Positions 10,333 to 22,180 of a stretch of 64,000 nucleotides of DNA are shown here, in pieces (the first letter of the stretch is position 1; each line of letters opens with the position of its first letter). Location of the stretch: positions 559,317 to 623,316 of the forward strand of contig JAYKAV010002541.1 in assembly GCA_035582835.1 (NCBI GenBank), read 5' to 3'. This stretch comes from Phoebastria nigripes (lineage: Eukaryota > Chordata > Aves > Procellariiformes > Diomedeidae). The position numbers and the translations under genes were made by a program. The notes under the pieces were generated by a model that made no database searches, was not told the origin of the DNA, and saw only the letters and a program-made list of their open reading frames with translations.

Positions 10333-12737
10333 GTAAGTTGTGGTCTAGCCGTGGTATGTGCTATGGCTCTTGCTGAAGTGTGGGTGCTGTACTTGGCCTG
10401 CAGGTTATTTCTACAGTCCTGTCCTTTCTAGCAGGCAGTCTGAGAGAGAAATGCATTGTCANTAGAGGGGTTCCTGAAACTGGGGTAGTCTCCACTCTGC
10501 TCTGCTACCTCTTACAGAGAAGCCCTGACTACGAAACATGAAGGACAGATCTCCTCTTACCCTCCCAGCACTATCATCCAGACAGCAGTATATAAACATG
10601 AACTAGTCTCTTGAGATTCCTAAACTTGTCCTGGCTCCCAGACTGAGCCTTTCCTTCTTCCACTTTCTTTTCTTCAGAGGCCTGCTCCTGGCTTTTTTAT
10701 GCAGCTGGTGAGAGCTATGTGGCTTGAGACCATGTTCCCCACCCCACTGCCTCCATTGAGAGCTGACGTCTCCTCAACTAGCAAGCAAAACTCAGGCAGG
10801 CTGCCCTTCCAAGGAGCACAGCCAGCTCTCCCATCCTACCACATCAGCAGAGCCAAAACTGTTCCCCAACTATCGCCTTTCAGTAGGGAATGACAATTGT
10901 ACCTTGCATTTTTTGTTTGGGGTTGTGAGGGGTTTTTTTACAGGGAAAGGGAATACATCCTCTAATTGTGTATTAGCGTTCAAGCACCGAGCTGGTGAAC
11001 TCCTTCTGGCTCAGGTGAGTGACAGAGAGAAATTCTGACTCATTTGCAACAAGGAAGGAAGCGGAGTATACTGTGTGCTCAGAATTAGGGGCAGCAGGCA
11101 AGATTATAGCTGGAAAGGCTGCCTGCTGAGAGCACAGTGTATTTAGAAGCATCTAAAATTATTTGTGTGACTCAATACTGTTTTCCTAACACTGAGAGCA
11201 GCATGTGGTAACTCTCCCCCTTAGGATGCTCTTTTTATCCTCCTTGATTTTTTTACTTGCGGATGAGAAGGGGGAAGAAAAATGAAGAGGAGGGAGAGTT
11301 TCTCTGCTGTTTAATCAAAAACAAACAACACTTTGCACTTCTGCAGCAATTCAAGGTGTTTTGCAGATGAGCTTGGAGGTGTTGGACTTGGACCTGGGTC
11401 GGTATCACACAGTATCTGCTGTTGTACACAAGAGCAAAGTTGTGTGGTTATCTCTAAGCAGTTCTGATTGAGCTGAAGGGTTTGTTTGTCCTGGAACAAA
11501 GCCTTTTCTTTCTGTCAAAGACAATTTTACACAGTCAAAGCCATGGCAATGTGTGGGCACCACTATGAAACCTGGAATGTCTAATACAGCAATTTGAGGA
11601 GCCAGGAGGACCCAACAGTAGCAGCACTAGGAAATGCTAAGGTCAAGTGGTAAGGACTCTGCTACAAGTTGTTCACCTTCATTTTACAGAGGTTCTTGGT
11701 GATCCAGAACTACCAAATAGTATTTCATTTTCTTCCCATTTCTGTCAGCTGCTCAAACCCCCATTCTCCCCTCACCCATAACAGTGTGCCCCTTCAGACA
11801 AATCTCATCTGATGGGATCATGTAGAAAGTAATACCTGCTCTCAATGCACATACTTTGGAGAATCTACTGAATGAGCTGTCCCAGGATTTAATTTCCTTC
11901 CCAGATAATAAAACTAGGTACCTCCTGGCTTTTCTTAACCTGCCTCACATCTGGTTCCAGCCATTACATTTGCCTCTGTCTACTGGATCAAGCAGTGTTT
12001 GGCTGTCAGGAATGCTCTGAGGATTCCCAGTGGTTGGAGATCGTGACTGAGCTATCTCTTTGCCNGCTCATTTGAGCCCAGAGCTTGCTGGGCAGCTTAA
12101 AGGAAAGACAGTTTCATGTCACAGTGTGTCTCTGGAGGTCCAAATGGGCCTCATGCCAGGCAGGTGAGTGGGCACAGACACTGCTGTGCAGTTGTGATGA
12201 TAACATGGCAGTGCCTGAGCCAGCTATTGCCTTCAATGATTCATTATTTCCCCTCTTATCTCCTTCTCTAACCAGCTTTGCTGACAAAATTAGCAGCTAC
12301 CTGCTGTATGCTTAGTGCTACAATTCACAGCACAGAGGAACATATTAATTCATCATAAATGGAAGCAAATGGACCCACATTAAGCAGGAAGCAGCTTATA
12401 CTTGTATTATTGCATCAAAGTGAATGGTATGCTTTGAATCATCTAATAGAGGCCATCACAAAGAAGAGCCTGCTAGGCAGAAGAGAGGAAGTCCAGATCT
12501 GGATGAGAAAGCATCTAGTGACACCAAGAGCCATCTCTAAAACTGTGCGAGTATCAACCACAGCACGTTTCTTTCTTCAAATCCCCTTGCACATCATGTA
12601 GCTGTCTGGGCTGGAGCTCCTCCTGATCCACCCAAACCACAAAAAAGGGCAAATGGGCTGACAGCAAGAGGCATCTTAGCCTTCCTCCTCTCCAGAACCA
12701 CCTCCAGTGCCCAGCACTTGCACTCTGAAAACTAAAA
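10333..12737. other. Unique noncoding DNA, no gene recognised
   Basis: No known exon or RNA gene is seen. Donor-like CAGGTGAGT strings occur near 11014 and 12161 but no convincing exon ends at them. The segment contains one copy of the 30-bp duplicated sequence (11120-11149). Ns lie at 10462 and 12065. Confidence 0.55.
11120..11155 (+). repeat. Exact 30-bp dispersed direct repeat, copy 1
   Basis: Bases 11120-11149 are identical to 13269-13298. After one mismatch (C versus G), five more bases, ATCTA, also match. Flanking sequence on either side is unrelated. It does not look like part of a repeat family I know. Confidence 0.9.
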
Positions 12738-13140
12738 CGGCTGAGGGAACTGGGACCGTTTAGCCTGGAGAAGAGGAGGCTGAGGGGAGACCTTATTGCG
12801 CTCTACAACTACCTGACAGGAGATTGCAGTGAGGTGGGTGATGGTCTCTTCTGCCAAGCAAATAGCGATAGGACGAGAGGAAATGGCCTCAAGTTGCGCC
12901 AGGGGAGGTTTAGATTGGACATNAGGAAAAATTTCTTTACTGAAAGAGTGGTTAAACATTGGAACAGGCTGCCCAGGGAAGTGGTGGAGTCACCATCCCT
13001 GGAAGTATTTAAAAGACGTGTAGATGAGGCNCTTAGGGACATGGTTTAGTGGGGCATGGTGGTGTTGGGTTGANGGTTGGACTCGATGATCTTAGAGGTC
13101 TTTTCCAACCTTAATGATTCTATGATGCTATGATTCTATA
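12738..13140 (+). mobile_element. CR1 LINE, 5'-truncated 3' end (young subfamily)
   Basis: The plus strand encodes the CR1 ORF2 C-terminus from about 12738 ([19 protein letters not shown]) through [38 protein letters not shown] and [14 protein letters not shown], with the stop TAG at 13047-13049. The frame is uninterrupted apart from two N bases (12923, 13031). The 3' UTR holds GTTGGACTCGATGATCTTAG and CTTTTCCAACC, and the copy ends in the ATTCTATGATGCTATGATTC tail at 13140. It is nearly identical to the copy at 43930-44629 over their shared 3' end, differing at only a handful of positions, so both belong to one relatively young subfamily. It lacks the endonuclease and reverse transcriptase and is therefore immobile. 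Confidence 0.95.
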
Positions 13141-14639
13141 AAACTGCAGAGAGCAGGAAAATCCAACTGAGAAGGAGCATGGATTAATATGCAACTTGTG
13201 CAGCTGAATACCCTACCTGACTTCTTTTGAATCCACTGTTTTTGTCTGGGTGCTTGTCATCTGCTACTTGCCTGCTGAGAGCACAGTGTATTTAGAAGGA
13301 TCTACTGGTGGAAAGAATCTACTTTCCATTCATGGAAAGGACTCACCCTAGCCCTAAAGGAAAGGCACCAAAATGAGAGCTATCTGCCAGCTGAGAAATG
13401 AAGCTGTCCATGCGTGCAGCTGACTGCTACCTGCTCACAGCCAGAACATCTGCACAGAGATCATTGCACCAATGAGCGAGGCCTTAGTCAGGTCCTTTTC
13501 CAGATGTCTTTCAGTCATACTGCAGAGGATACAAGGAGTCACAGAAATGGTCTTCTTTAGGGGCAGTCAATACATTGATGAAACAATTGTTCCAGCTCCA
13601 AAACATTGCTCCCACCTTGTCTTCTTCCCCTAAGTTGCTTTCCCTATAATTAGCATCCCAACAGAAGCGCATCTGAGCCCACAAAGAGACAAGCTCCAGA
13701 CACAATGGCTTTTCCTTCTTGTTCATTCAAGGTCAGCTCCAGTCCTATGGCACCAGCTTATTTTTTCCAACAAAGCGTTACAAAACCATGGTAATGGGAT
13801 CGACCTCTGCCTGCAAGCTGCTAATGACTTCCTGGGTGAGCGCCCAGGGAATGGATCCACTCTGGTCTGCACGCCGCTGGGGGAATTCATTCACTGAAAG
13901 AGCATTACTTAGCTGACTTTCAGCACTTTCACAGAAAAAAGGGGCTCAGCAATGGCTGGGTGAAACCCGCAGCTTGCCAGGGGGACTGGCTGTTGTCAGA
14001 TGTTGTTAAATCTCACAACACTGCACAGCCACTGCATGTCCCTAGCAGACAGGGTGTTTTCGTTCAGCAGTTATTTGGGAGCAAAGTGCACCAAGTACCT
14101 TAGGCAAACGTTATTATTAACTCTGATTATTCACCACTGTTTTTGCTATTACTCTACATCTAAGAGAGGGCACAGTGACTCAGATCCCAGGAGGCCAGTG
14201 AAGGAATGCACAGACCACGGCACGAGCAGACGTGAGCTCATGTCCCAAGCAGGCACAGCAAGGCAGTTATGGTCCAAAGACCTTGCATGCTGTCTGCAGT
14301 CCAGAGCTGGCTGCAGAGCCCTCCTAGGGCATATGGCAGGCATGCGAGAGGAGGCTGCATCCCTCATTTCATGTGATGTGGATCAGGAAAAGAAAAGGAA
14401 GGGAAGAGGTTTTCTGAGAACAACATCCTTCACAAATGAGACGGAGCCAGACTTGTGTGTTAAGCTGCATTATGAATAAGGTCTAGGAATTGAACTGGCT
14501 CTTCAGAAAAATAAATAAGCCAAAAGCATGCTGAAACCAGGCCTGTTCCTGATGGCATTTTGGATCCAGCTCCTTTCTTGACTTGCAGAGCCGTTCTGTA
14601 AGTCCAGAGGATGGAAGAGATGAGCTTCTCTACTTCAAA
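13141..14639. other. Unique noncoding DNA, no gene recognised
   Basis: The plus-strand frame at 14000-14479 (159 codons) is one of the longest in the window but shows no domain, no splice structure and no family resemblance, so it is treated as chance. The segment contains the second copy of the 30-bp duplicate at 13269-13298. Confidence 0.55.
13269..13304 (+). repeat. Exact 30-bp dispersed direct repeat, copy 2
   Basis: Bases 13269-13298 are identical to 11120-11149, and after one mismatch five more bases match. This copy lies about 130 bases downstream of the end of the CR1 at 12738-13140, while the other copy is about 1.6 kb upstream of that CR1. Confidence 0.9.
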
Positions 14640-14750
14640 TTGTCCTGAACAACCTGATCTAGCAGTTAGGGTGGCCCTGTTTGGTGTGGGGTTTGGAGAC
14701 AAATCTCCAGAGGTTCTTTCCCACCTAAATCTCTTTATGATGCTATGATA
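14640..14750 (+). mobile_element. Old CR1 3' terminal fragment
   Basis: The sequence shows the CR1 3' UTR layout: CAACCTGATCTAGCAG, then a GGTTTGGAGACAAATCTCCAG block, a CTTTCCCACCTAAATC block equivalent to the CCTTCCAACCTAAATC consensus, and the tail TTTATGATGCTATGATA. It is more diverged than the copies at 12738 and 43930 and belongs to a different, older subfamily. Only the last 110 bases or so survive. Confidence 0.75.
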
Positions 14751-15094
14751 TTTCCTGCTGAAAACCGTATGAAAGGAAAAGCACAATACTTTTAATGTTT
14801 GCAGGTCTCCTCTTATGGCATAGGTCTTTTTAGCCTCTAACAGCCAACACAGGCCTCTCAGGAAGTGTACTCTCCAAAGAAACATGCATATGCACCAACC
14901 CTTCTAGTACTGCTCATTAGCACCTTTTCAGTGTTCTGTATTTTTTGCAATTACTGGATAAGCAAAAAATCAATAACAGTTTCTCGTGTCCTTCCACTGA
15001 ACTCACAGAGGGACCAGTTTACCCTGGAATGACTCAACTGGCTTTGCAGCCATCCACCTGCACAGGGATCCACAGGGACCTACGAAGAAGGTCC
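14751..15094. other. Short unique segment, nothing seen
   Basis: This spacer lies between the old CR1 tail and the composition-shifted block. It is AT-rich, with no frame, repeat or RNA that I recognise. Confidence 0.5.
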
Positions 15095-15744
15095 AACGTG
15101 AATATTGCAAGTCAATAAATACGGGAATTCAGTACACTTGATTTTCAAGTTGCCTGGTTTATTAACTCAACAGTATGGTCCAATTGCCCAAGAAGAGGGC
15201 TGTGAGCCAGGTCTCCTGACTTGTCAGGGCCCTGAGTGCACATAAACATACTTACACCCAACGTCTCCATTTAAGCCCAGCCCTAGGCCTTCAATTCCTG
15301 TTTGCGCTGTGGCTTTGCTCACCCACAGCTATGCCTGTGCCTGGCCATGGACCCTATGGGTCTGGGCTCTCATCTGCAGGCTGGCTTCCTCAGTTGACCT
15401 AGGACATGCCTTTTCACCATGAACTTGCCTGATGATCTTCATTCTTGGCTGAACCTGGCTGTCATCTAGGCCTGCCTTGCCTGGGTACTGTAAGTTGAGG
15501 CCCTGGTTTGCAAAGCCCCTGCCTTGCTGGCTGTGTTACCATGCTTGGCTCCTGTCCTTTAGGGAGGACCTAAGGCTGGCCCTCACTGCTCCTGGACACT
15601 AACTCTGCTATTGAGGTCCTCAATCACCTTGGGGAAATTGTTCCCATCCGTGCTTGCTTTTGCTCTGGGGCTTTTCAATACTGCAATTAATGATGGATGG
15701 GGACTGCAACCCAAGCCAAGTCTGAGTCACCAGAGAAGCCAGCC
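15095..15744 (-). mobile_element. Possible LTR-like or other unclassified interspersed repeat
   Basis: The composition changes here: the plus strand is C/T-rich with repeated CTGCCTTG, GGCTGG and TGGCTCCTG words and no long open frame. Read on the minus strand it has features of an LTR: a weak TATA-like element (CTTAAAT) near 15270, then about 110 bases further an AATAAA at 15163-15158 followed by a short AT-rich end. From memory it resembles a moderately repeated bird sequence, but I could not define TG..CA ends or a target-site duplication. It could equally be unique DNA. Boundaries are approximate. Confidence 0.3.
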
Positions 15745-18700
15745 AGGTATGTGGTTGTCCTCCCTCGTGTGGCTGTCTACAGTTTAGCATTAGATTAGAT
15801 TCTTGTTCAGGATTTGTCCTAGACTTAGCTGTTGTTCACATAGTGCAGAAAATGGTCTTGTCACATCTTGTCCCATCGGTAGAGGGGAGAATCAGGAGCA
15901 TCAGAGTCAGGCTGGGCACTGTGAGCTGAGCGCTTAGCACCAGAAGCCTATTAGGAGCTGAGAGAGGTCTTTTGTGGAGACACACAAGGTGGGCACAGGC
16001 CAAAGCAAGACTGTGATTTCACTGTCTGTCTTTATCTGTGGTTTGAAGATACGCAAGCAATTATTTTAGTTTTGTGAATGTGCACCAAATGTGTGGCTTT
16101 CTCATATGAAAAAGGATCAGCTTAAAAAAAAAAATCGAGATCACAAACCTGGTTCTAACACTGCTTCAGCTTTCAACTCACAAGGGAATCCCTTTCCTCT
16201 GTGAAGAGGTGGTGGGTTTTTTTGCTACTTGTACTTTCAGGTGAAGTCTCCCAGTGCTGGCAGACTTCTGCCTGGGCTGAGAGCTCCCTTCATTTTTCCC
16301 CCACCAGTGAAATCCACATATACAGCTGGTGGAGTCTTCAAAACCAAAAAGAAAACAGGAAAACCAAAGCCTAGACTGCCATGCCACTGTGACAACTATA
16401 AGTCTGTAACATTAAATTTGCTTATGAACCCTCTCCCTCGTGTCTGATGGATCATCTGACAGGCACGCATCCAAACAGAGTGAGCTGGTGTAGCTATTTC
16501 CAGATGGGCTTCATCCCAGGGTGGGTGTATAAACTGAGCAGATGATTCATTCTCTGCAGGTATTAGTCTTTACAGTCTTTACAGTCCTATCATAACCTTC
16601 AGAAATGGTGCTTTGTTGTTTATCAACACCTACTTAAAAGAAGCAAGTATGAAAACAGTAATGCCTCATTGCAACAAATCTCATCAAATTTGGAACTGAG
16701 CATCTAACAGCAGAGAGATGTAGGTATGGTATACTGCCTTCCTTCTGCCACTCAAAAAGTGGATGAACAAATGAAATTTTAATGCTATTGTAAATGGGAA
16801 AAAATCCCCACTGGCAGGAAAGGGTTAAGTTCCAGTGGAGTCACCCAAAAAGGAAGACAAGGGTAGCTTTTCAAATGTTTCTTTTTTTATCTTCTTTCCC
16901 CAAACCTTTCTCTGAGAGGCAGTCTCTTTTTCTTCACTCCCACAGAGAACAACGATCTTTTTACTTGACCAAGGAAATAATAGGTGCTTACAAAAGCAAA
17001 GAACTACCTTAAATTGCTTGGGCAGCAGGAGTGGTTGGTTCAATTAATTGCCTTAACTTTGCAGAAACATCTGGTATGCTGTTTACATCCTGTGAGAAGC
17101 AGACTTCCATTAGGAATGGAGTAAAGTGTAGAGTGGGTGGGTTGGTATGGCTCATCTCATACATCATCTGCAGCTAACTGCTGGGACTGTATGGAGCTTG
17201 CAGGCTGCTGGAAATTTAATTAAGAAGAGACGTATGTTGCACTGGGGACAGGGCTCTTGCTTTGGCATGCTGTGTTTCTATTGCATGCTTTTGACACTGA
17301 ACATAAATGTTTTTCCTTCTTCCTAACGTCAATTCTTGTTCCAGTAAAACCATTGCCCGACTGGTCCTGTGAAAGCACAAGTCCCAGTGTGCTCCCTTAA
17401 TGTGGTGGGGAAGCCATTTTGAGACCCTCAGCCCCTCTTGTCCCTTTCTTTCTTGACAGGATGTTTTTAGCCCGCACTGCTCCTGGAGCCCACTTCAGGA
17501 CAAAGCAGCAGGGACACGGCGAAGCCCACTGAGATGCGGAGCNCTGATGGGAAGCCCAGGAACACCCCCAACTTGCTGTGTCACAGCCACCACCTGAACG
17601 CTACCCTTTCGGCAAGCATCTACCTCCCTGCATTTCAGTGCACTGCCACGCAGGAACATTCATCAAGTGCAGACAGCAATGCTGAGCTGCAATTAGAAAG
17701 AACCATTTCCGACAGACTCATAAATTAAGGGTGTCTCTTGCAGGACCTTCCCCTGTGAGGGTTAGGGGGTGTTTTGGCTTCAATTTAGCCATGGCATATC
17801 CGTCATCTCACCTTGTGCCTTCCCTTACGTTTTCCAGCTCTGCCTTCTCTATCTATCTTTCAGACCCTTCAGCTGCCTTCTCTCATTATTGTTAAAGCCT
17901 AATTAACAACAATTTCAGTCCTCTTTCTTGAGGGGGCAGCTCATGTACATAGCTACCTGACCAGCTCGTGTAAATGAACATGCAGAGAGAAAATGGTTGT
18001 TCTGGAGTGAATACGGGGTAGCAACATACTTGGAGGACTCTGCTGACACCAAACACCAAGGCCATGGCATATGCTGTTGGAGAGCATTAGCAGAGCCCAT
18101 TCAGAGGTTTATCNCTCTCAGGGCTGGTTCCTGTTTTCTTCTTTTTATTGATGGTATATTACTTTCCAAGCTCCCCTCTGAACTGAGGAGAGATCACTTA
18201 ATTTTAAAATGATAGATCGCTTCAATGCCTCACACCTTTGAACTCCCAAAGGAGCAGAGTGGAAGCCACAATGACCGCCACTTTGAAGGTTGCATTGGCC
18301 ACTGCATCAAGGTATATCTTTATCAGGAGTGATCTCTCATTCCTCAAGTGGGCAGAGATCTTCCACTGCCTGGAGTTTATTCATAATGCCATTTTTAATA
18401 CAGTTTGTGCTCAGCCAGGATATGACAGCCATCAGCTCATATCACCAGGCCTCATATCACCACAATTAGCGATCTCTCAACTACCTTGGTCCTGGCATGC
18501 TTCTTGCAACCCGTGGCCATCATCTTCCTCACTTGCTGTAGCTTTATCTTCTCAGCTCCCACAAGGCAGCTACCTGGAAAGTAGCTAGTACCACCAGCTT
18601 CTGCATCCAATAGCACCCAAGAGGAAAACCTGAGACAGCCTTGAGACCTCTGACAGTTCCTCCTGACTGTTTGGCCCCGTGCTGCCTCAGTGCCAGAGAC

Positions 18701-21700
18701 GCTAGAGAGTCTGTAGCCTGCTCCCCAAAAGGCTGGATCCCAGAAACCTGTCCTCCTCTTGTCCAGGACCTTTGGTGCAGATGAACTGGAGCGTTGAGTC
18801 TCACAGCTGCCACCTCATAAGCCAGGGTGGCTGGGAGTCTTCTCACCTGATTTCAGCCATCTCCTTCAAGCTCAGTATTGTGAAGTCCCTGGACAGAGCC
18901 AGGCACCTCCAGGTGGGGAATCTTCCCCTCTACCTGATATCCAGAAGGGAAGAATTGAACCCATCTAGGAGATAAGGTATTTGGACTAAAAAGTGTGTCT
19001 GTGCACTCCTGCTCTAAGGTGCAGACTCCATCCCCTCTGAGAGTGACCTAAAAGTATTCAGTCCCCCCCTTTCCAAAGTCATCTTCTGGCAAGAGAGTAA
19101 TGGATGAACTTTTCTTGGGTTCCCTCAGGCTTTCTCCAGGCTAAGGCTAGGCTCTGAGACTATGTCAGGTGCCTGCTCTTCACAGACAGGGCACCAGGGG
19201 ACCTGAAAAAGCTCCACCACTGGTGGCAATCTCAACCCTATCCCAACTCTTTGGGCTCAGTGAACCCAGGCAGTGCTGGACTTTTGCCTCAACCTACTTC
19301 CCAGCAGTGAATACAAAAGTGTCACCATTTATAGCCCAACTGGACTAATCTAGTTACGGAAAACATCTTAGTGTGTACCCCTCGGTCCGAGCTATGACCT
19401 CTTTAACACATTCTCATCAACCCACTCTTCCTAAAGCACAGGCCAGAAATAGACTGTGGCAGTGACTCAGTAAGGGAGAGAAGAGGAGAAGAGTCATTCT
19501 GACTCAAATACTGAGGTGGGCCTCCAGAGTATGGCACATGGGACTCTTCGCACCAGCACTCACAGCTCTCCATGTCTCAGGTGCCAAAGTTCCCTCCCCA
19601 AAACCTGCAGCATGCTGGAAATGTTGCTTCTTCTCTCCTGGTAGAGGAGGTGATGCTGTGCTGACACTGCAGTGTGACTCACTTCTCCAATAGGTCTCAA
19701 CCATGGGCTGAAGTCCCAGTAGCTTTATCTGGGCTGGTAAATAACATGGACCAAGGCTGTCTGGCCTAGAGGGCAAGCAGCACAGCAGAACTCACATCCG
19801 TACAACTAAACTCTCTTCTCTACCTATACATCCTGGGAGCACTCCCTGTCCTGTTGTTTTACCTGAACCATGGCCAGGCACTGCTGCAAGCTGAGACAGT
19901 CAGAGTCACAACAGAGATGTGGATGGCCTCACAGCTGAGCTCACAACCCAGATCTAATTAGGAAAGCCAAGATAAAGAGCACTCATGTTTAACTGCTTTC
20001 CTAAGCTGGTCCCACTCTTGTTAGCACCAATTGCCCAGCTAACAAGCATCTCGTCCACAGACAACATCACTCTACTGCTCCACTTGCTGAAGCCACAGCT
20101 GAATGGGAGGCTTTTCCATGGGAAAGAGGAGATAATTTGCAAAAAGATAAACAGACACATTTCCCTAGAATGAGAGAGCAGAGCTTCGTTACCAGAACCT
20201 AACTGATTTCCCTTTTCTCTCCCTTCCTGTTTTTCTCATGTTCTGTGCATTTTCCCCTTTGTCTGGCAATCCAGCTCAGACATAAGATCACATGGAGTCT
20301 CTGGGTCTCTCTAGTCTATATTGGATGACTGGATAAAATAGGGGAAAGTATGGCAAAACATAGAGAAGGACAACCCCAGAGAATAGTCCTATCCCCCATC
20401 CCCTCCACATCACCAGGAGCAGTGGGATTCCTTCTCAGCCTGCTCGACAAATCAGCAGGGACTCAGTCCACCAGCCTAGGGCAGGGTCACCAGGGAAAGC
20501 AGGTCCACAGAGGATGCAACCACATCCTCACCCCCTGCAGGAACACATTCGGCTTCCCATGCTTTCCTCACCATCTGAAGCCTAGCCCACAGGAGTGTAA
20601 GTTCCTCTGGCTGGTTGTGAAAGATCAGCAGAAATCAGTCCAGGGGTGGCACTGGGGGAGCTGAGCAGTCCTCTGACTCCTGGATACTCATCTCATCTAT
20701 TTAAATGCCCTTCTTTTAGCAGCTTGGGGACCATGACTGAGGAAGTATATCTGCCCCATCCATTACTTCCCTTCGCAGAAGTCAGGAGAAAATTGCTCCT
20801 TTGAACTAGTTAGAGCAGTTCTGAGACCAGTTTTGTGTCTGTGACCACCTACAGCCCTTCAGCCCCTTTCATTCCTGAATTGCTCTCCCTGAAACATTCA
20901 AAATCAAGATGCTCTTTGCGTCCCCCAAAATACAAGGACATCTGTGACCTGAGCTGAGCAGAGGAGTTACCTGCTTTTGGACTCTACCCCAGTGCTTGAT
21001 TTTTTACAGTAGGAGGTTTTGACTCAAAAAAATTATAGCCTTGATCAATGCAACCTCTAGCTAAAGCTAGGAAAGCCTGACCCTGAGCTGGTTTACTTCT
21101 ATCAAATAGCACATTCTGCTTCAAAGCACGAAGGGCCTTGAAGATGTCAGAATTTTTTTAATGTATCATTTTGCCTCTCCTCCTTCTGGGAAACAGGCAA
21201 CTCACCTGAGCTGCAACTTTCCAAAAAGGTCAAGCCTGGGCCAGGCAGGCACCAAGGACATTGTTGCTTGAGTGAATAATATTTTGCCTAGAGATCAACC
21301 CCATCTTTTAAATGGGGAAATCTCTATGCACCTTTCTGCACCTGGACCAGTGCAGGTCTTTCAGGGAAGGAAGCCAAACTGCTGCCCAGCTCATTAGTGC
21401 TGTGCAGAACCACAGCAAAAGGCTTTCCCAGCTGACAGTCCACATCCATGCAAGCAATGTGCAGCCACTGTAATGGCTCTCTCATGCTTGCTTTTCCTGG
21501 CTTTTCAGAGGCAAGCAGCATCTAACATATCTCAAGGGCCACCAGTACCACTGTTCTTTAATTTAAAAAGCCATTTAGTGTCTGATCACAACAAATGAGT
21601 CCATATTTTTAAGGTCCCACTGAGTAACAGCAAAAAAAAAATACTTGACGTAAAGACACATCACTTTTCTTGGGAAATCAGAGAGATTCTTGAAGTTTAA

Positions 21701-21999
21701 NTAATTCAGCAATTTTGGAGCCTTCTGGCAGTATTCCTGGTCATACAGGTGGTAGGTATGTGTGTGCACAGGTGTATTCCTCTGATCTGTTTCTGACCTT
21801 GATTACGCCAGGGTTAATTCAAGTGAGTCCATTGTCGGCCAGGAAGTGCTTCAAACTTATGCTGAGATGACAAGAGTTTCCTGTGAGAACCTTACCATCG
21901 CATAACCAGCACAGAGCAAAACCAAGCACATCAACTTTCTGCAGTGTGCATCTGNCGCCCCTTCTCGTGACACCCCAATTTTCAGTATGAGCAGAGCCC
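15745..21999. other. Unique noncoding DNA, no gene recognised
   Basis: Only short overlapping frames on both strands are present. A small 9-bp tandem duplication (AGTCTTTAC twice) lies near 16565. A 10-A run lies near 16125. The 18.2-19.8 kb part is somewhat GC-richer and has frames on both strands, none recognisable. Ns lie at 17543, 18114, 21702 and 21955. Confidence 0.5.
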
Positions 22000-22180
22000 T
22001 CATCGTGAACGTGTAATTGACTCTGCAGTTCACTGAGATGGACATATAATTGCTTTTGTTGTTGCCATCTGCGGGTTAATCACTGCTGACCCTTAACATT
22101 TTTCCCTGTGCACAAAGGAACTTCAGCTTCTGCGGTCTGAAACTGTGTTGCAAACGTTTGTTGCTAAGCGGAGACTAAGC
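22000..22180. other. Candidate conserved noncoding element
   Basis: This AT-rich segment retains several CpGs (GCGGG, CTGCGGTC, AAACGTTTG, AGCGGAGAC) and has alternating short homeobox-like and GTTAAT words with no open frame of note. Retained CpG in an otherwise CpG-poor region is typical of constrained regulatory DNA, but conservation cannot be seen from one sequence. Confidence 0.25.

Noticed and set aside
14000..14479. 159-codon plus-strand frame
   Set aside because: No signal peptide, domain or splice structure; composition is like the flanking noncoding DNA.
18430..18465. CTCATATCACCA tandem duplication as a repeat array
   Set aside because: Only two short imperfect units; ordinary slippage.
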